Source: Myxococcales bacterium (GTDB taxonomy: Bacteria > Myxococcota_A > UBA9160 > SMWR01). From it: a stretch of 52,262 bases of DNA. The first letter of the stretch is position 1. Each line of letters starts with the position of its first letter. Positions 28,539-36,797 of this stretch are shown here, piece by piece. A program made the position numbers and the translations under genes. The DNA is taken from positions 90,001-142,262 of the forward strand of contig JADFQO010000003.1 in assembly GCA_022561775.1 (NCBI GenBank). The letters run 5' to 3'. A model generated the notes under the pieces. It worked only from the letters and a program-made list of their open reading frames with translations. It did no database searches and had not been told where the DNA came from.

Positions 28539-28876
28539 TCGTCGGGGCTGCAATCGTCGAGATCCGGATCCACGGCTCTCATTCGCTGAAACAGAGGCGA
28601 GGTGTGGTGCGCTCGATTGCGCAGCGCGTCAGCAATCGCTTCAACCTCTCGATTGCAGAGGTCGGTGGACAGGACACCTGGCAACGCGCTGAACTCGGAT
28701 TGTGCGGTGCCGGTACGGATCGGCAGCGCGTCCGGGCGTTGATCGAAAGCGCGGTCACATTCATCGAGGAGTTGTATCTCGCGGAGATCGTCGCAGTGGA
28801 CATCGAGGTGTTGGATCTGCCTCAGGAAAGCGCGCACTGGAATGGCGAAGGCGAGTCGGTCGAATTCGAGGAATGA
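28535..28876 (+). CDS. ylxP: DUF503/YlxP-family protein
   Basis: A 113-residue protein with the DUF503 pattern: a start [21 protein letters not shown], a middle with VSNRFNLSIAEVGGQDTWQRAELGL, and a tail of alternating strand and acidic residues. Family members occur between infB and rbfA in many bacteria; one role proposed for relatives is ribosome-associated, but none is firm. Translation should be coupled to infB through the ATGA overlap. Next gene starts 3 bases after the stop. Confidence 0.88.
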   Translation: MIVGAAIVEIRIHGSHSLKQRRGVVRSIAQRVSNRFNLSIAEVGGQDTWQRAELGLCGAGTDRQRVRALIESAVTFIEELYLAEIVAVDIEVLDLPQESAHWNGEGESVEFEE

Positions 28877-28879
28877 AGA

Positions 28880-29236
28880 ATGTCGCGTCGCAGCGAGAAA
28901 ATTGCGGAGCAGCTCCGTTCGGAAATCGCGCGGATCTTGCGGGAGGAGGCGACCGACCCCCGCATTCGACTCGTTACACTGACCCGCGTGGACGTAGCTC
29001 CCGATCTGAGCAACGCGCTCGTCTACTGGAGTGCGATCGACGTTGGAGGCGCAGATTCTTCCAATGGAACCCAGGAAGGTCTCGAAAGCGCGTCATCCTT
29101 TGTGCGCCGGAACCTGGCCCGGGTGCTTCCGCTCCGACGCATGCCTGAGCTTCGTTTTCGCTACGACCCTTCGCTCGTGCTCGGAAACCAGACACTGTCC
29201 GTGTTGCGCTCGCTGGCCCATGACGAAAAAAAGTAG
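28880..29236 (+). CDS. rbfA: Ribosome-binding factor A
   Basis: Small KH-type factor for late 30S maturation. The 118-residue protein begins SRRSEKIAEQLRSEIARIL and has the RbfA core DPRIRLVTLTRVDVAPDLSNALVYWS and the closing RMPELRFRYDPSL. ATG 28880 is preceded by gaggaatgaaga. Its end overlaps the truB start by 17 bases. The nrnA/recJ-like gene that often separates rbfA and truB is missing. Confidence 0.94.
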   Translation: MSRRSEKIAEQLRSEIARILREEATDPRIRLVTLTRVDVAPDLSNALVYWSAIDVGGADSSNGTQEGLESASSFVRRNLARVLPLRRMPELRFRYDPSLVLGNQTLSVLRSLAHDEKK

Positions 29237-30152
29237 ACGTTCGGCCGAGAAGCCGGGTGCTGCGGGTTTTCTCCTCGTCGACAAGCCGCCCGGTTGGACG
29301 TCGCACGACGTCGTCGATGCCGCGCGGCGCTGGCTCGGGACCCGACGAGTCGGGCACCTGGGTACACTCGATCCGCTTGCGACCGGAGTTTTGCCTCTCG
29401 CAATTCGAGCGGCGACGAAGCTCGCCCCGTACATGACGGACAGTCGCAAGTTCTACATCGGCTCGATCGAACTCGGGGTCGAGACCGATACCCTGGACGC
29501 AGAGGGCCAGGTGCTTCGCAGGTATGAGGGCGCGCTTCCCGAAAAGGGCGCGGTCGAGAAAGCGTTGAGCAGCTTCCGGGGAGAAATCGAGCAGGTGCCG
29601 CCAATGTACAGTGCGGTCAAGCAGTCGGGAGTGCCCCTGCACCGACTCGCGCGCGAGGGAAAGCACGTCGAGCGCGCTCCCAAAAAGGTGCGGATCGATC
29701 GAATCGAGCTGGTTTCCTACCGTGCGCCGCTCGTGGGGTTGAGAGTGGAATGTTCGCCGGGCACCTACGTGCGAACCCTGGCCGATGATCTCGGCAAGCG
29801 TCTGGGCTGCGGCGCTCATCTGCGGAACCTCCGCCGGCTTCGCAGCGGGCCGTTCGTGCTGGATGCGGCGATGACTCCGGAACAGCTGGCCGACGCGACC
29901 GAGACCGGCAATATCGAGCAGTATCTGATTCCCGCGGTCGATGCCCTGGGTCTTGCGATCGTTCAGTTGGGACCGGAAGAAGCCCGTCGCGTTAAGCACG
30001 GATGCGAGGTGGGCGCGTCGGCGCGGCTGGCCGCCGGGGGGCGCGTCGCGGCGCTGGAGCCCAATGGAGAACTGCTCGCGGTGATGGAGGTGTTGCCCGG
30101 CCGCCGCCTCAAGCCCCTCAGGGTCCTCCAGTCGGTTGCCCCGCCTGATTGA
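29220..30152 (+). CDS. truB: tRNA pseudouridine-55 synthase
   Basis: Makes pseudouridine 55 in the tRNA T loop. The 310-residue protein has the motif I region [15 protein letters not shown], the catalytic aspartate in [12 protein letters not shown], the [15 protein letters not shown] stretch, and [12 protein letters not shown] (motif III). A PUA-like C-terminal domain follows ([10 protein letters not shown]). Start ATG 29220 lies inside the end of rbfA, and the first 15 residues are Lys/Arg-rich and variable; a frame opening farther upstream would sit inside rbfA and is not used. Confidence 0.94.
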   Translation: MTKKSRRSAEKPGAAGFLLVDKPPGWTSHDVVDAARRWLGTRRVGHLGTLDPLATGVLPLAIRAATKLAPYMTDSRKFYIGSIELGVETDTLDAEGQVLRRYEGALPEKGAVEKALSSFRGEIEQVPPMYSAVKQSGVPLHRLAREGKHVERAPKKVRIDRIELVSYRAPLVGLRVECSPGTYVRTLADDLGKRLGCGAHLRNLRRLRSGPFVLDAAMTPEQLADATETGNIEQYLIPAVDALGLAIVQLGPEEARRVKHGCEVGASARLAAGGRVAALEPNGELLAVMEVLPGRRLKPLRVLQSVAPPD

Positions 30153-30235
30153 GCCGGTACACTCCCGCGCCGAAGGCTCTTGGGGCGTTCTCGGCCCAGC
30201 GGTCCATCTTCACGATTTTTCAGGAGAGCAAACGG

Positions 30236-30502
30236 TTGATTTCCCAAGCTGAAAAGGCCCGCACGGTTGCGGCCTACCAGGTCCACGGGACGGACACGGG
30301 CACGCCCGAAGTCCAGGTCGCCATCCTCACGGAGCGGATCAACGGGCTCTCGGAGCACTTCAAGACGCACAAAAAGGACCACCACTCACGCCGCGGGTTG
30401 CTCAAACTGGTCAGCCAGCGACGGCGAATGCTCGATTACCTGAGGAGAAACGGCCCCGACCGGTACCAGGCGCTGATCAAGCGCCTGGGTCTACGCCGCT
30501 GA
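30236..30502 (+). CDS. rpsO: 30S ribosomal protein S15
   Basis: Primary rRNA-binding protein of the small subunit platform. From a TTG start the product has 88 residues, the family size, with the core [36 protein letters not shown] and the ending [21 protein letters not shown] 30236 is preferred because AGGAGAG lies 8 bases before it and no ATG fits. A longer in-frame reading would add 29 unrelated residues overlapping truB. Followed by a hairpin and pnp, the usual rpsO-pnp pair. Confidence 0.95.
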   Translation: MISQAEKARTVAAYQVHGTDTGTPEVQVAILTERINGLSEHFKTHKKDHHSRRGLLKLVSQRRRMLDYLRRNGPDRYQALIKRLGLRR

Positions 30503-30513
30503 ACTCCAGCCGC

Positions 30514-30540
30514 CTACCGATGCGGCGAATTCATCGGTAG
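30514..30540 (+). promoter_or_regulatory. Perfect hairpin in the rpsO-pnp intergenic region
   Basis: ctaccgatg (30514-30522) and catcggtag (30532-30540) form a perfect 9-bp stem with a 9-base loop, 12 bases after the rpsO stop. No T run follows, so it is not a typical terminator. In other bacteria the rpsO-pnp gap holds RNA processing sites through which PNPase limits its own expression; a similar role is plausible here but not shown. Confidence 0.5.
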
Positions 30541-30728
30541 CAATCAATTTGAGCGGCGCGATGACGTGCGCTGCGTTTGGAGTGCGGAAGTCCGTCATAC
30601 GTGAAGCCCCGCGGGCTTTGCGCATCACAGATTCCGCATTCCATCGCGTTTCACGTCTCATCCCCGTGCGCTGCTCTGCAAACCCGGCTCAATCAACATC
30701 GACTGAGCCGAAACGGAGACGTGTAAAA

Positions 30729-32915
30729 ATGGCAAATTATTGGTTCAAATCTGAGACGGTCACGTTGGAACTCGGTGGCCGATCCCTGACCATCGAGACG
30801 GGACGCCTCGCCAAGCAAGCTGCTGGCGCCTGCCTGGTCACCTACGGTGAAACCGTCGTGTTGGTCACCGTGGTGCACGGCAAACCTCGCGTAGGCATCG
30901 ACTTCTTTCCGCTGACGGTCGACTTCGTGGAAAAGACATCCGCGGCGGGCAAGATTCCCGGCGGCTTCTTCAAGCGCGAGGCGCGTTTGTCGGACCGCGA
31001 GGTGCTGGTTTGTCGATTCATCGACCGGGCCATCCGACCTCTCTTTCCCGAAGGCTACAACGACGACACGATGGTCATGGCGACCGTCCTGTCGGCGGAT
31101 GGTGAGAATGCACCGGACGTCGCCGCGTTCATCGGCGCATCAGCTGCTCTGACCGTCTCGGAAATTCCCTTCCTCGGGCCGATCGCCGCCGTCCGCGTCG
31201 GTCGGATCGGCGGAGAATTCATCACCAACCCGACCACCGAGCAGGTGGAAGAGAGCGACATGGATTTCGTGGTCGGCGGGAGCCGCAAGGCACTGGTGAT
31301 GGTCGAAGGCGGTGCCGGCATGGTCAGCGAGGAGGATGCCCTCGCGGCCCTCCAATTCGCCCACCGCGAATTGATCCGGGTGATCGACATTCAGGAAGAC
31401 CTGCAGCGTCGAGTCGGCAAGGCGAAGATCGAACTGCCGAAGACGCGGGATCGCAGTGCCCTCGAGCAGGAGATTCGCGACAAGGTGGGATCCCGCCTCG
31501 AAGCAGCCACGCGGATTCCGGACAAGGCGGAGCGCTCCGACGCGCTCAGCGAAATTGGAGGCGAGGTCCGCGACGCCTACCTCAGCGCGTTTCGGCGCGA
31601 GAAGATTGCCTTCGACAGCCTCGAGGCGATCGATGCCAGACGCGGCGAGGAGAGTCAACTCTCCGCGGACGTAAAGGAAATCCTTCACGATCTGCGAGCC
31701 GAAGTGGTCCGCAATCGGATCCTCGAAAGCGGCGAGCGAATCGACGGCCGCGGAACTTCCGATATCCGGCCGATCGCGTGTGAGCTGCGGGTCGTACCGC
31801 GACCGCACGGTGTTGCGTTGTTCACGCGTGGCGAGACCCAGGCGCTCGTGACCACCACCCTGGGTGGCCGTTTCGATGCGCAGACGATTGATTCGCTCAC
31901 CGCTCGCTACACGAAGTCCTTCTACCTCCACTACAACTTCCCGGGTTACTCGACCGGAGAGCCGCGTCCCAATCGCGGCCCGGGTCGCCGAGAAGTCGGA
32001 CACGGCAACCTCGCCGAGCGAGCCATCAAGCCGGTGCTTCCGAATGCAGAGGAATTCCCCTACACGATCCGAATCGTGTCGGAGACCCTCGAATCGAATG
32101 GCTCTTCGTCGATGGCCGCGATCTGTGGCGGCACGCTTTCGTTGATGGACGCAGGCGTTCCGATCAAGGCGCCCGTGGCGGGGATCGCCATGGGACTGAT
32201 CACGGACGGCGATCGGGTGGCGATCCTATCGGACATCCTCGGCGATGAGGATCACCTCGGCGACATGGACTTCAAGGTCGCGGGTACCGCCGAAGGCATT
32301 ACGGCTCTGCAGATGGACATCAAGATCGAGAGCGTCGATTGGGACGTGATGAAGCGCGCGCTCGCGCAGGCGAGAGAGGGGCGAATGCACATCCTCGACT
32401 GCATGAAGCAAGAGACCGCTTCCGAATTGCCTGCCTTCGTTTCTCGAGAAGAACTCTCCCGCTACGCGCCGAGAGTGAGCATGATCAGCGTCAAGCCCGA
32501 CCGCATCCGCGACATCATCGGGCCAGGCGGCAAGGTCATCCGCGCGATCCAGGAGACCACGGGGACCAAGGTCGACATCGACGATACCGGTATGGTGACG
32601 ATCTTCTCGCCGGATGCCGATGCGCTCGATCAGGCTCGTTCGATGATCGAGGAACTGACCCAGGAGGCGGAGCTCGATCGGGTCTATCTCGGCAAGGTCA
32701 AGCGGATCACGGATTTCGGCGCCTTCGTCGAGATCTTCCCGGGCACCGATGGGTTGATTCACATCAGCCATCTCGCCGAGGGCCGGGTCGAGAAGGTCAC
32801 GGACGTGTTGAGCGAGGGTGATGAGGTGCTCGCGAAGTGCATCGACATCGACCCGACCGGGCGAATTCGGCTTTCGCGCAAGGAGGCGTTGGCGGACGCG
32901 GCGGCATCGGAGTAG
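30729..32915 (+). CDS. pnp: Polynucleotide phosphorylase
   Basis: 3'-5' phosphorolytic exonuclease, core of the RNA degradosome. The 728-residue product has the first RNase PH domain (about 12-145), a helical linker, and the second RNase PH domain (about 330-560) with NFPGYSTGEPRPNRGPGRRE and the conserved MAICGGTLSLMDAGVPI. It then has a KH domain (about 584-640, RDIIGPGGKVIRAIQ) and an S1 domain (about 652-722, TDFGAFVEIFPGTDGLIHIS). ATG 30729 lies behind cggagacgtgtaaaa and gives the standard N-terminus ANYWFKSETVTL; longer in-frame readings are not supported. Ends 9 bases before dut. Confidence 0.96.
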   Translation: MANYWFKSETVTLELGGRSLTIETGRLAKQAAGACLVTYGETVVLVTVVHGKPRVGIDFFPLTVDFVEKTSAAGKIPGGFFKREARLSDREVLVCRFIDRAIRPLFPEGYNDDTMVMATVLSADGENAPDVAAFIGASAALTVSEIPFLGPIAAVRVGRIGGEFITNPTTEQVEESDMDFVVGGSRKALVMVEGGAGMVSEEDALAALQFAHRELIRVIDIQEDLQRRVGKAKIELPKTRDRSALEQEIRDKVGSRLEAATRIPDKAERSDALSEIGGEVRDAYLSAFRREKIAFDSLEAIDARRGEESQLSADVKEILHDLRAEVVRNRILESGERIDGRGTSDIRPIACELRVVPRPHGVALFTRGETQALVTTTLGGRFDAQTIDSLTARYTKSFYLHYNFPGYSTGEPRPNRGPGRREVGHGNLAERAIKPVLPNAEEFPYTIRIVSETLESNGSSSMAAICGGTLSLMDAGVPIKAPVAGIAMGLITDGDRVAILSDILGDEDHLGDMDFKVAGTAEGITALQMDIKIESVDWDVMKRALAQAREGRMHILDCMKQETASELPAFVSREELSRYAPRVSMISVKPDRIRDIIGPGGKVIRAIQETTGTKVDIDDTGMVTIFSPDADALDQARSMIEELTQEAELDRVYLGKVKRITDFGAFVEIFPGTDGLIHISHLAEGRVEKVTDVLSEGDEVLAKCIDIDPTGRIRLSRKEALADAAASE

Positions 32916-32924
32916 GGGGCGCCA

Positions 32925-33407
32925 ATGGGCGCCGCATCTTCCACGGTTCAAATCGATATCGCGAGGCTGCCCGCCGCCAAGGGCCTTCCCTTGCCCTCGC
33001 GCGCGACCTCAGAGTCCGCGGGATACGACCTGTGTGCGGCCGTCCAACATGATCTGGTGTTGAGACCCGGAGATCGCGCCCTGGTTCCAACCGGCTACCG
33101 AATCGCAATCCCGCCGGGTTACGAGGGACAGATCCGGCCGCGTAGCGGCTTGGCGCTTTCGCACGGCATCCTGGTACCGAACGCACCCGGTACCATCGAC
33201 TCGGACTATCGCGGTGAGTTGAGGGTGATTCTGTTGAATGCCGGCGAGAAGCCCTACTCGATCCGCCGGGGTGACCGGATTGCACAGCTCGTGATCGCTC
33301 CGGTCACGAGCGCCGAGTTTTGCGAATGCGACCAACTCGAACCGACGGATCGCGGCGAACACGGCTTCGGCCACAGCGGTCGCAACGCGCGCGGATCCGA
33401 ATCGTGA
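32925..33407 (+). CDS. dut: dUTP diphosphatase
   Basis: Splits dUTP to dUMP and pyrophosphate, keeping uracil out of DNA; normally a trimer. In 160 residues all five dUTPase motifs can be read: SESAGYDL (1), PRSGLA (2), PGTIDSDYRGELRV (3), RRGDRIAQLVI (4) and RGEHGFGHSG (5). ATG 32925 is 9 bases after pnp and preceded by gtagggggcgcca. The TGA overlaps the cdsA GTG by four bases. Confidence 0.95.
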   Translation: MGAASSTVQIDIARLPAAKGLPLPSRATSESAGYDLCAAVQHDLVLRPGDRALVPTGYRIAIPPGYEGQIRPRSGLALSHGILVPNAPGTIDSDYRGELRVILLNAGEKPYSIRRGDRIAQLVIAPVTSAEFCECDQLEPTDRGEHGFGHSGRNARGSES

Positions 33408-34402
33408 GTGACTCCACCCCGGCAGGCCCGTCGGTGCCGTCGCGGCCGGTTCGACCCCAACCGCCCACGGAATTCGTGCGCGAGCCCACCCGGCCCAACA
33501 GCGATTTGCCCGGTCGACTGGTGACGGCGGCCGTCCTGGTGCCCGCGGCCTGCTACGTGGTCATCGCGGGCGGTCTGTGGCTCTTGGGAACGATCATGAC
33601 GCTGGTCCTCCTCGGCCAGCGGGAGTTCTATCGATTGATCGAAGACAAGGGTGCGCACCCGCTGGTCGGCTTCGGCCTGTCGGCCGCAATGGCGCTCTGT
33701 CTGGTTCAGTACGTGGGAACCGACTACCAGGCGAATCTCTTGATGACCGCCACGCTGCTGGTCGTTCTGGTTGCGCAGCTCGGCAAGGCGGAGATCACGG
33801 AAGCCCTGGCCAGCGTATCGGGCACGTTCTTTGGCGTATTTTATGTCGGCTGGTTGTTGAGCCACGCGATTTCGCTGCGCGACTTCTACGGGGCCGCCAC
33901 CTCCACCTTCCGCTACGGTAAAGCAACCGCTGCATCGATCGGGCTCTCGCCCGATTGCGGCATCTTTTTGATGTTCTTCACGCTCTTCGTCGTGGTCGGG
34001 TGCGATGCCGGGGCGTATTTCGGTGGCCGCGCCTATGGAAAGCGCAAACTGGCGCCGGCGATCAGTCCCGGTAAGAGCGTCGAGGGCGCGGTTGCCGGCA
34101 TGATCGGCGGACTGCTCGGAGCGATCGTCTGCAAGGGTGGTTTCGATTTGTTCTGGCCCGACCTGTCTACTGCGCTCTCCTGGTACGCGGTGGGAGTGCT
34201 AGCTTTGTTGTTGTCCGCGGCGGGGATTATCGGAGATCTGATCGAGTCACTCCTCAAGCGCGATGCCAAGGTCAAAGACACGGGGCATCTCCTTCCGGGC
34301 ACCGGTGGCGTGTTGGACCGGATCGACTCGTCCCTGCTTGCAATTCCCGTGATGTATTACGCGATGCTCTTCTACATTTTTTTGAAGGTAGCTGAGTCGT
34401 GA
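33404..34402 (+). CDS. cdsA: Phosphatidate cytidylyltransferase
   Basis: Inner-membrane enzyme that makes CDP-diacylglycerol from phosphatidate and CTP for phospholipid synthesis. 332 residues: a Pro-rich N-terminus (about 1-35), then at least six hydrophobic segments, a GCDAGAYFGGRAYGKRKLAP stretch, and the C-terminal signature LLKRDAKVKDTGHLLPGTGGVLDR (read in two parts). In that signature the usual PGHGG is PGTGG, a His-to-Thr change. Start GTG 33404 sits in the overlap with dut; its TGA overlaps the purB GTG. Its place between dut and purB is unusual, since cdsA more often follows uppS. Confidence 0.92.
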   Translation: MSDSTPAGPSVPSRPVRPQPPTEFVREPTRPNSDLPGRLVTAAVLVPAACYVVIAGGLWLLGTIMTLVLLGQREFYRLIEDKGAHPLVGFGLSAAMALCLVQYVGTDYQANLLMTATLLVVLVAQLGKAEITEALASVSGTFFGVFYVGWLLSHAISLRDFYGAATSTFRYGKATAASIGLSPDCGIFLMFFTLFVVVGCDAGAYFGGRAYGKRKLAPAISPGKSVEGAVAGMIGGLLGAIVCKGGFDLFWPDLSTALSWYAVGVLALLLSAAGIIGDLIESLLKRDAKVKDTGHLLPGTGGVLDRIDSSLLAIPVMYYAMLFYIFLKVAES

Positions 34403-35727
34403 TCGAGCGTTATACCCGTCCCGAAATGAAGGAGATCTGGACCGACGAGGGCAAGTATCGCCGTTGGTTGCAGGTTGAAATTGCGGTCTGCGAGGCCCAG
34501 TGTGAGCGCGGTCTGATTCCGCAGGATGCCTTTCAGGCAATCGCGAGCAAGGCGTCTTTCGACATCGCGCGAATCGATGAAATCGAGCGCGAGGTGCGCC
34601 ACGACGTGCTCTCGTTCTTGACTGCTGTCGGAGAGACGGTCGGCCCCGCATCGCGATGGGTCCACTTCGGCATGACGTCGAGTGATGTGGTCGATACCGG
34701 AATGGCGTTGCAGATACGCGACGCGGGGAGGTTGCTGCTGGCCGGCGTCAATCGGCTCTGCAAGGTGTTGCGCGCCCGCGCTCTCGAGTTCCGCCACACG
34801 CCCTGCGTGGGCCGCACGCACGGAGTCCACGCCGAGCCCATGACCTTTGGCCTCAAGCTTCTGGTTTTCTACGCGGAGATGTGCCGAAACCGCGAGCGTT
34901 TGAAGGCCGCTCTCGTAGAGGCTGCTGTGGGCAAGATTTCGGGAGCCGTCGGCACCTTCGCCCACCTGCCGCCCGATCTCGAAGAGGAAGTCTGTGCGCA
35001 TCTCGGGATCGGTTTCGAGCCCGCCGCGACCCAGGTCGTTCAGCGCGACCGACACGCGGCATTGATCTGCGCGCTCGCATTGATCGCCGCCAGTCTGGAA
35101 AAGTTCGCGATTGAATTTCGGCATCTCGCCCGCACGGAAGTTCGCGAGGTGGAAGAGGAGTTCGCTGCGGGGCAGAAGGGATCTTCCGCGATGCCCCACA
35201 AGCGAAATCCATGGCGGTTCGAAAATGTCACGGGTCTTGCCCGGGTCATGCGCGGCTACGCGGTGGCCGCGTTGGAGAACGGGGCGCTCTGGCACGAGCG
35301 CGACATCAGCAATTCCTCCGTCGAGCGAATCATCTTTCCCGACGCCATGGCGACTCTCGACTTCATGTTGAACCGTCTCGCTGGCCTGGTGGAGACGCTC
35401 GTCGTCAACGAGGAGCAGATGCGTACGAACCTTGATCTGACCCGCGGACTCGCCTTCAGCGGGGCGCTGCTGCTGGAGCTCACCCAGAAGGGCCTGTCTC
35501 GCGAAGCCGCCTACGCGTTGGTGCAGCGACACGCGATGGATACATGGGACAAGGGCGGCGACTACCGCGACCGGATACTCGCCGATCCAGCCATCACCGA
35601 GACACTTTCCAAAGAGGAGATCGATCGAGCGTTCAGCCTCAAGCAGTCGCTTCGGCATATCGATGCGATCTTCGAACGGACGCTCGAGCGCTGCGACGAG
35701 CCATCTTCCGAGGGCTCCGAATCGTGA
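34399..35727 (+). CDS. purB: Adenylosuccinate lyase
   Basis: Catalyses two fumarate-releasing steps: SAICAR to AICAR, and adenylosuccinate to AMP. The 442-residue tetrameric-type enzyme has HFGMTSSDVVDTG (region 1), RTHGVHAEPMTFG (region 2) and the superfamily signature GSSAMPHKRNP with the flexible catalytic loop. N-terminus IERYTRPEMKEIWTDE is typical. GTG 34399 overlaps cdsA and its stop overlaps purS, so the genes are translationally coupled. Confidence 0.95.
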   Translation: MIERYTRPEMKEIWTDEGKYRRWLQVEIAVCEAQCERGLIPQDAFQAIASKASFDIARIDEIEREVRHDVLSFLTAVGETVGPASRWVHFGMTSSDVVDTGMALQIRDAGRLLLAGVNRLCKVLRARALEFRHTPCVGRTHGVHAEPMTFGLKLLVFYAEMCRNRERLKAALVEAAVGKISGAVGTFAHLPPDLEEEVCAHLGIGFEPAATQVVQRDRHAALICALALIAASLEKFAIEFRHLARTEVREVEEEFAAGQKGSSAMPHKRNPWRFENVTGLARVMRGYAVAALENGALWHERDISNSSVERIIFPDAMATLDFMLNRLAGLVETLVVNEEQMRTNLDLTRGLAFSGALLLELTQKGLSREAAYALVQRHAMDTWDKGGDYRDRILADPAITETLSKEEIDRAFSLKQSLRHIDAIFERTLERCDEPSSEGSES

Positions 35728-35972
35728 AGGCGCTCGTTCACGTCACGCTGAAGCCCGGTGTGCTCGATCCCCAGGGCAAGGCGATCCAGAAGGCGAGTGT
35801 CTCGCTCGGTTACGAGGCGATCCAGAGCGTGCGCCAGGGCAAGCTCTTCGAGCTGGAACTCGACGCTCGCGATGCGGCAGCGGCGAAAAAGTTGCTCGCC
35901 GAACTCTGCAAGAAACTCCTCGCCAATCCCGTGATCGAGGATTTCGAGATCGTCAGCGTAGAGGAATCCTAG
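35724..35972 (+). CDS. purS: FGAM synthase small subunit PurS
   Basis: 82 residues, the normal size, with the PurS pattern KALVHVTLKPGVLDPQGKAI, the centre YEAIQSVRQGKLFELEL, and the ending LLANPVIEDFEIV. PurS bridges PurQ and the small PurL in three-part FGAM synthase, and both partners are encoded at 40.5-43.4 kb in this window. GTG 35724 lies in the purB overlap. Last gene of the run; a structured non-coding tract follows. Confidence 0.94.
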   Translation: MKALVHVTLKPGVLDPQGKAIQKASVSLGYEAIQSVRQGKLFELELDARDAAAAKKLLAELCKKLLANPVIEDFEIVSVEES

Positions 35973-36332
35973 CCGCGTGACCCCGTCAATTGGGGGGGGT
36001 GTTGAGCACGCCATTCAGCACTTGGGGTCTGCTTTGGGGCGCCGGGGGGAAGGGCCACTCGCTCAGAATCCGATCCGGCCAAGTGGGCCCCGGCTAGTGA
36101 AGCTCAGGTACAACCAGCCACGGTCTGTCCGGGCACGCAACCCTTCCCCCCGGCGCCCCAACGGATTCGCTGCCAGCGCGCGAAAAGAACCACCGCACCC
36201 GAGCAGCAGCTCCCGCAGAGGAGTTCGACCAGCAGTGGGTCGCGCGACGCCGCAAGGGAATCCTTTGGATTCGCCCGCCAGACGGGACCGAACAGGTTCC
36301 GTCGCCGCAAGCGAATCCAAAGGATTCGCCCG
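35973..36332. other. Non-coding tract of about 360 bases with strong inverted and palindromic repeats
   Basis: No open frame here has recognisable protein features. The tract lies between the convergent purS and exosortase-associated genes. It contains a small C/G hairpin at 35980-35997, a perfect 21-bp inverted repeat enclosing 86 bases, and two copies of a palindrome-bearing repeat. It may be a transcription end, a mobile-element remnant or a structured RNA. It matches none of the common structured RNAs looked for by eye (tmRNA, RNase P, SRP RNA, 6S). Confidence 0.5.
36034..36161. repeat. Perfect 21-bp inverted repeat enclosing 86 bases
   Basis: The left arm 36034-36054 (ttggggcgcc, then gggggg, then aaggg) is exactly complementary to the right arm 36141-36161. 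Pairing stops sharply at both ends of the arms. The enclosed 86 bases hold further possible short stems (for example ggct 36092 region with agcc before the right arm). A 21-bp perfect arm is far longer than a typical terminator needs. Confidence 0.85.
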
Positions 36333-36336
36333 CTAG
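36251..36336. repeat. Two copies of a 31-base palindromic repeat with swapped cores
   Basis: Copies at 36251-36281 and 36306-36336 share cgcaagSgaatccNNNggattcgcccgcYag, differing at 5 positions. Each contains the palindrome gaatcc-ggattc; the three-base core is ttt in the first and aaa in the second. In the second copy the arms extend to 8 bp. The cta inside that copy (36333-36335) is the stop codon of the neighbouring minus-strand gene. Confidence 0.75.
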
Positions 36337-36797
36337 CCGTCCAGTGTTTTTGCAGATCCTTCCAGGGCCGCATTCGCGGCTCCGCGCCCCATGAAACCGC
36401 GGACGAATTCATTCGCGATCACAACCCACAAGAAGAATGGGGCGGCATCCAGAACCAGCAAAATCAGGTGAGGCAGCTGCAGCGTCTCGGGATCCGCCGT
36501 GAGATTTACGGCGATGTGCATCAAGAAGAGAACCACCAGACCGATTGCGGTCCCGCCGAAACGACGTCGAGTGCTCAATTTCGGGGTCAGTACCATCAGG
36601 GTCAGGAACGGGATGAAGTTGATGTATCGATCTCGCGCCGGCGTTGCGACGGCTTCGAAACCGAGCCATTCGTAGATCAAGCTGGCGATCGGGCTGTAGA
36701 GGTCGTGGTAGAGACTCAGACCCCCGGCGCGCCAGAGCCAGATGAATGGCGCTGTCAGGCAGACGAATTTAGCCAGGAAGAGAAGAGCCGGTTTCAT
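36333..36797 (-). CDS. Exosortase H-associated membrane protein
   Basis: 154 residues with about four hydrophobic segments (starting KPALLFLAKFVCLTAPFIWLW) and a short polar tail. It overlaps the exosortase gene by 29 bases. A membrane protein of this size directly downstream of exosortase H is a known companion in the exosortase H systems; its biochemical role is not established. The identification rests on context and membrane character more than on motifs. ATG 36797 is the clear start. The stop codon falls within a palindromic repeat. Confidence 0.65.
   Translation of the reverse strand: MKPALLFLAKFVCLTAPFIWLWRAGGLSLYHDLYSPIASLIYEWLGFEAVATPARDRYINFIPFLTLMVLTPKLSTRRRFGGTAIGLVVLFLMHIAVNLTADPETLQLPHLILLVLDAAPFFLWVVIANEFVRGFMGRGAANAALEGSAKTLDG

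Noticed and set aside
36063-36320. Open frame of 85 codons on the minus strand in the non-coding tract
   Set aside because: It runs through the inverted and palindromic repeats, has no family features, and the sequence composition explains the absence of stops.
35980-36340. Known structured RNA (tmRNA, RNase P, SRP RNA or 6S) in the intergenic tract
   Set aside because: None of the conserved sequence blocks of these RNAs could be found by eye on either strand.
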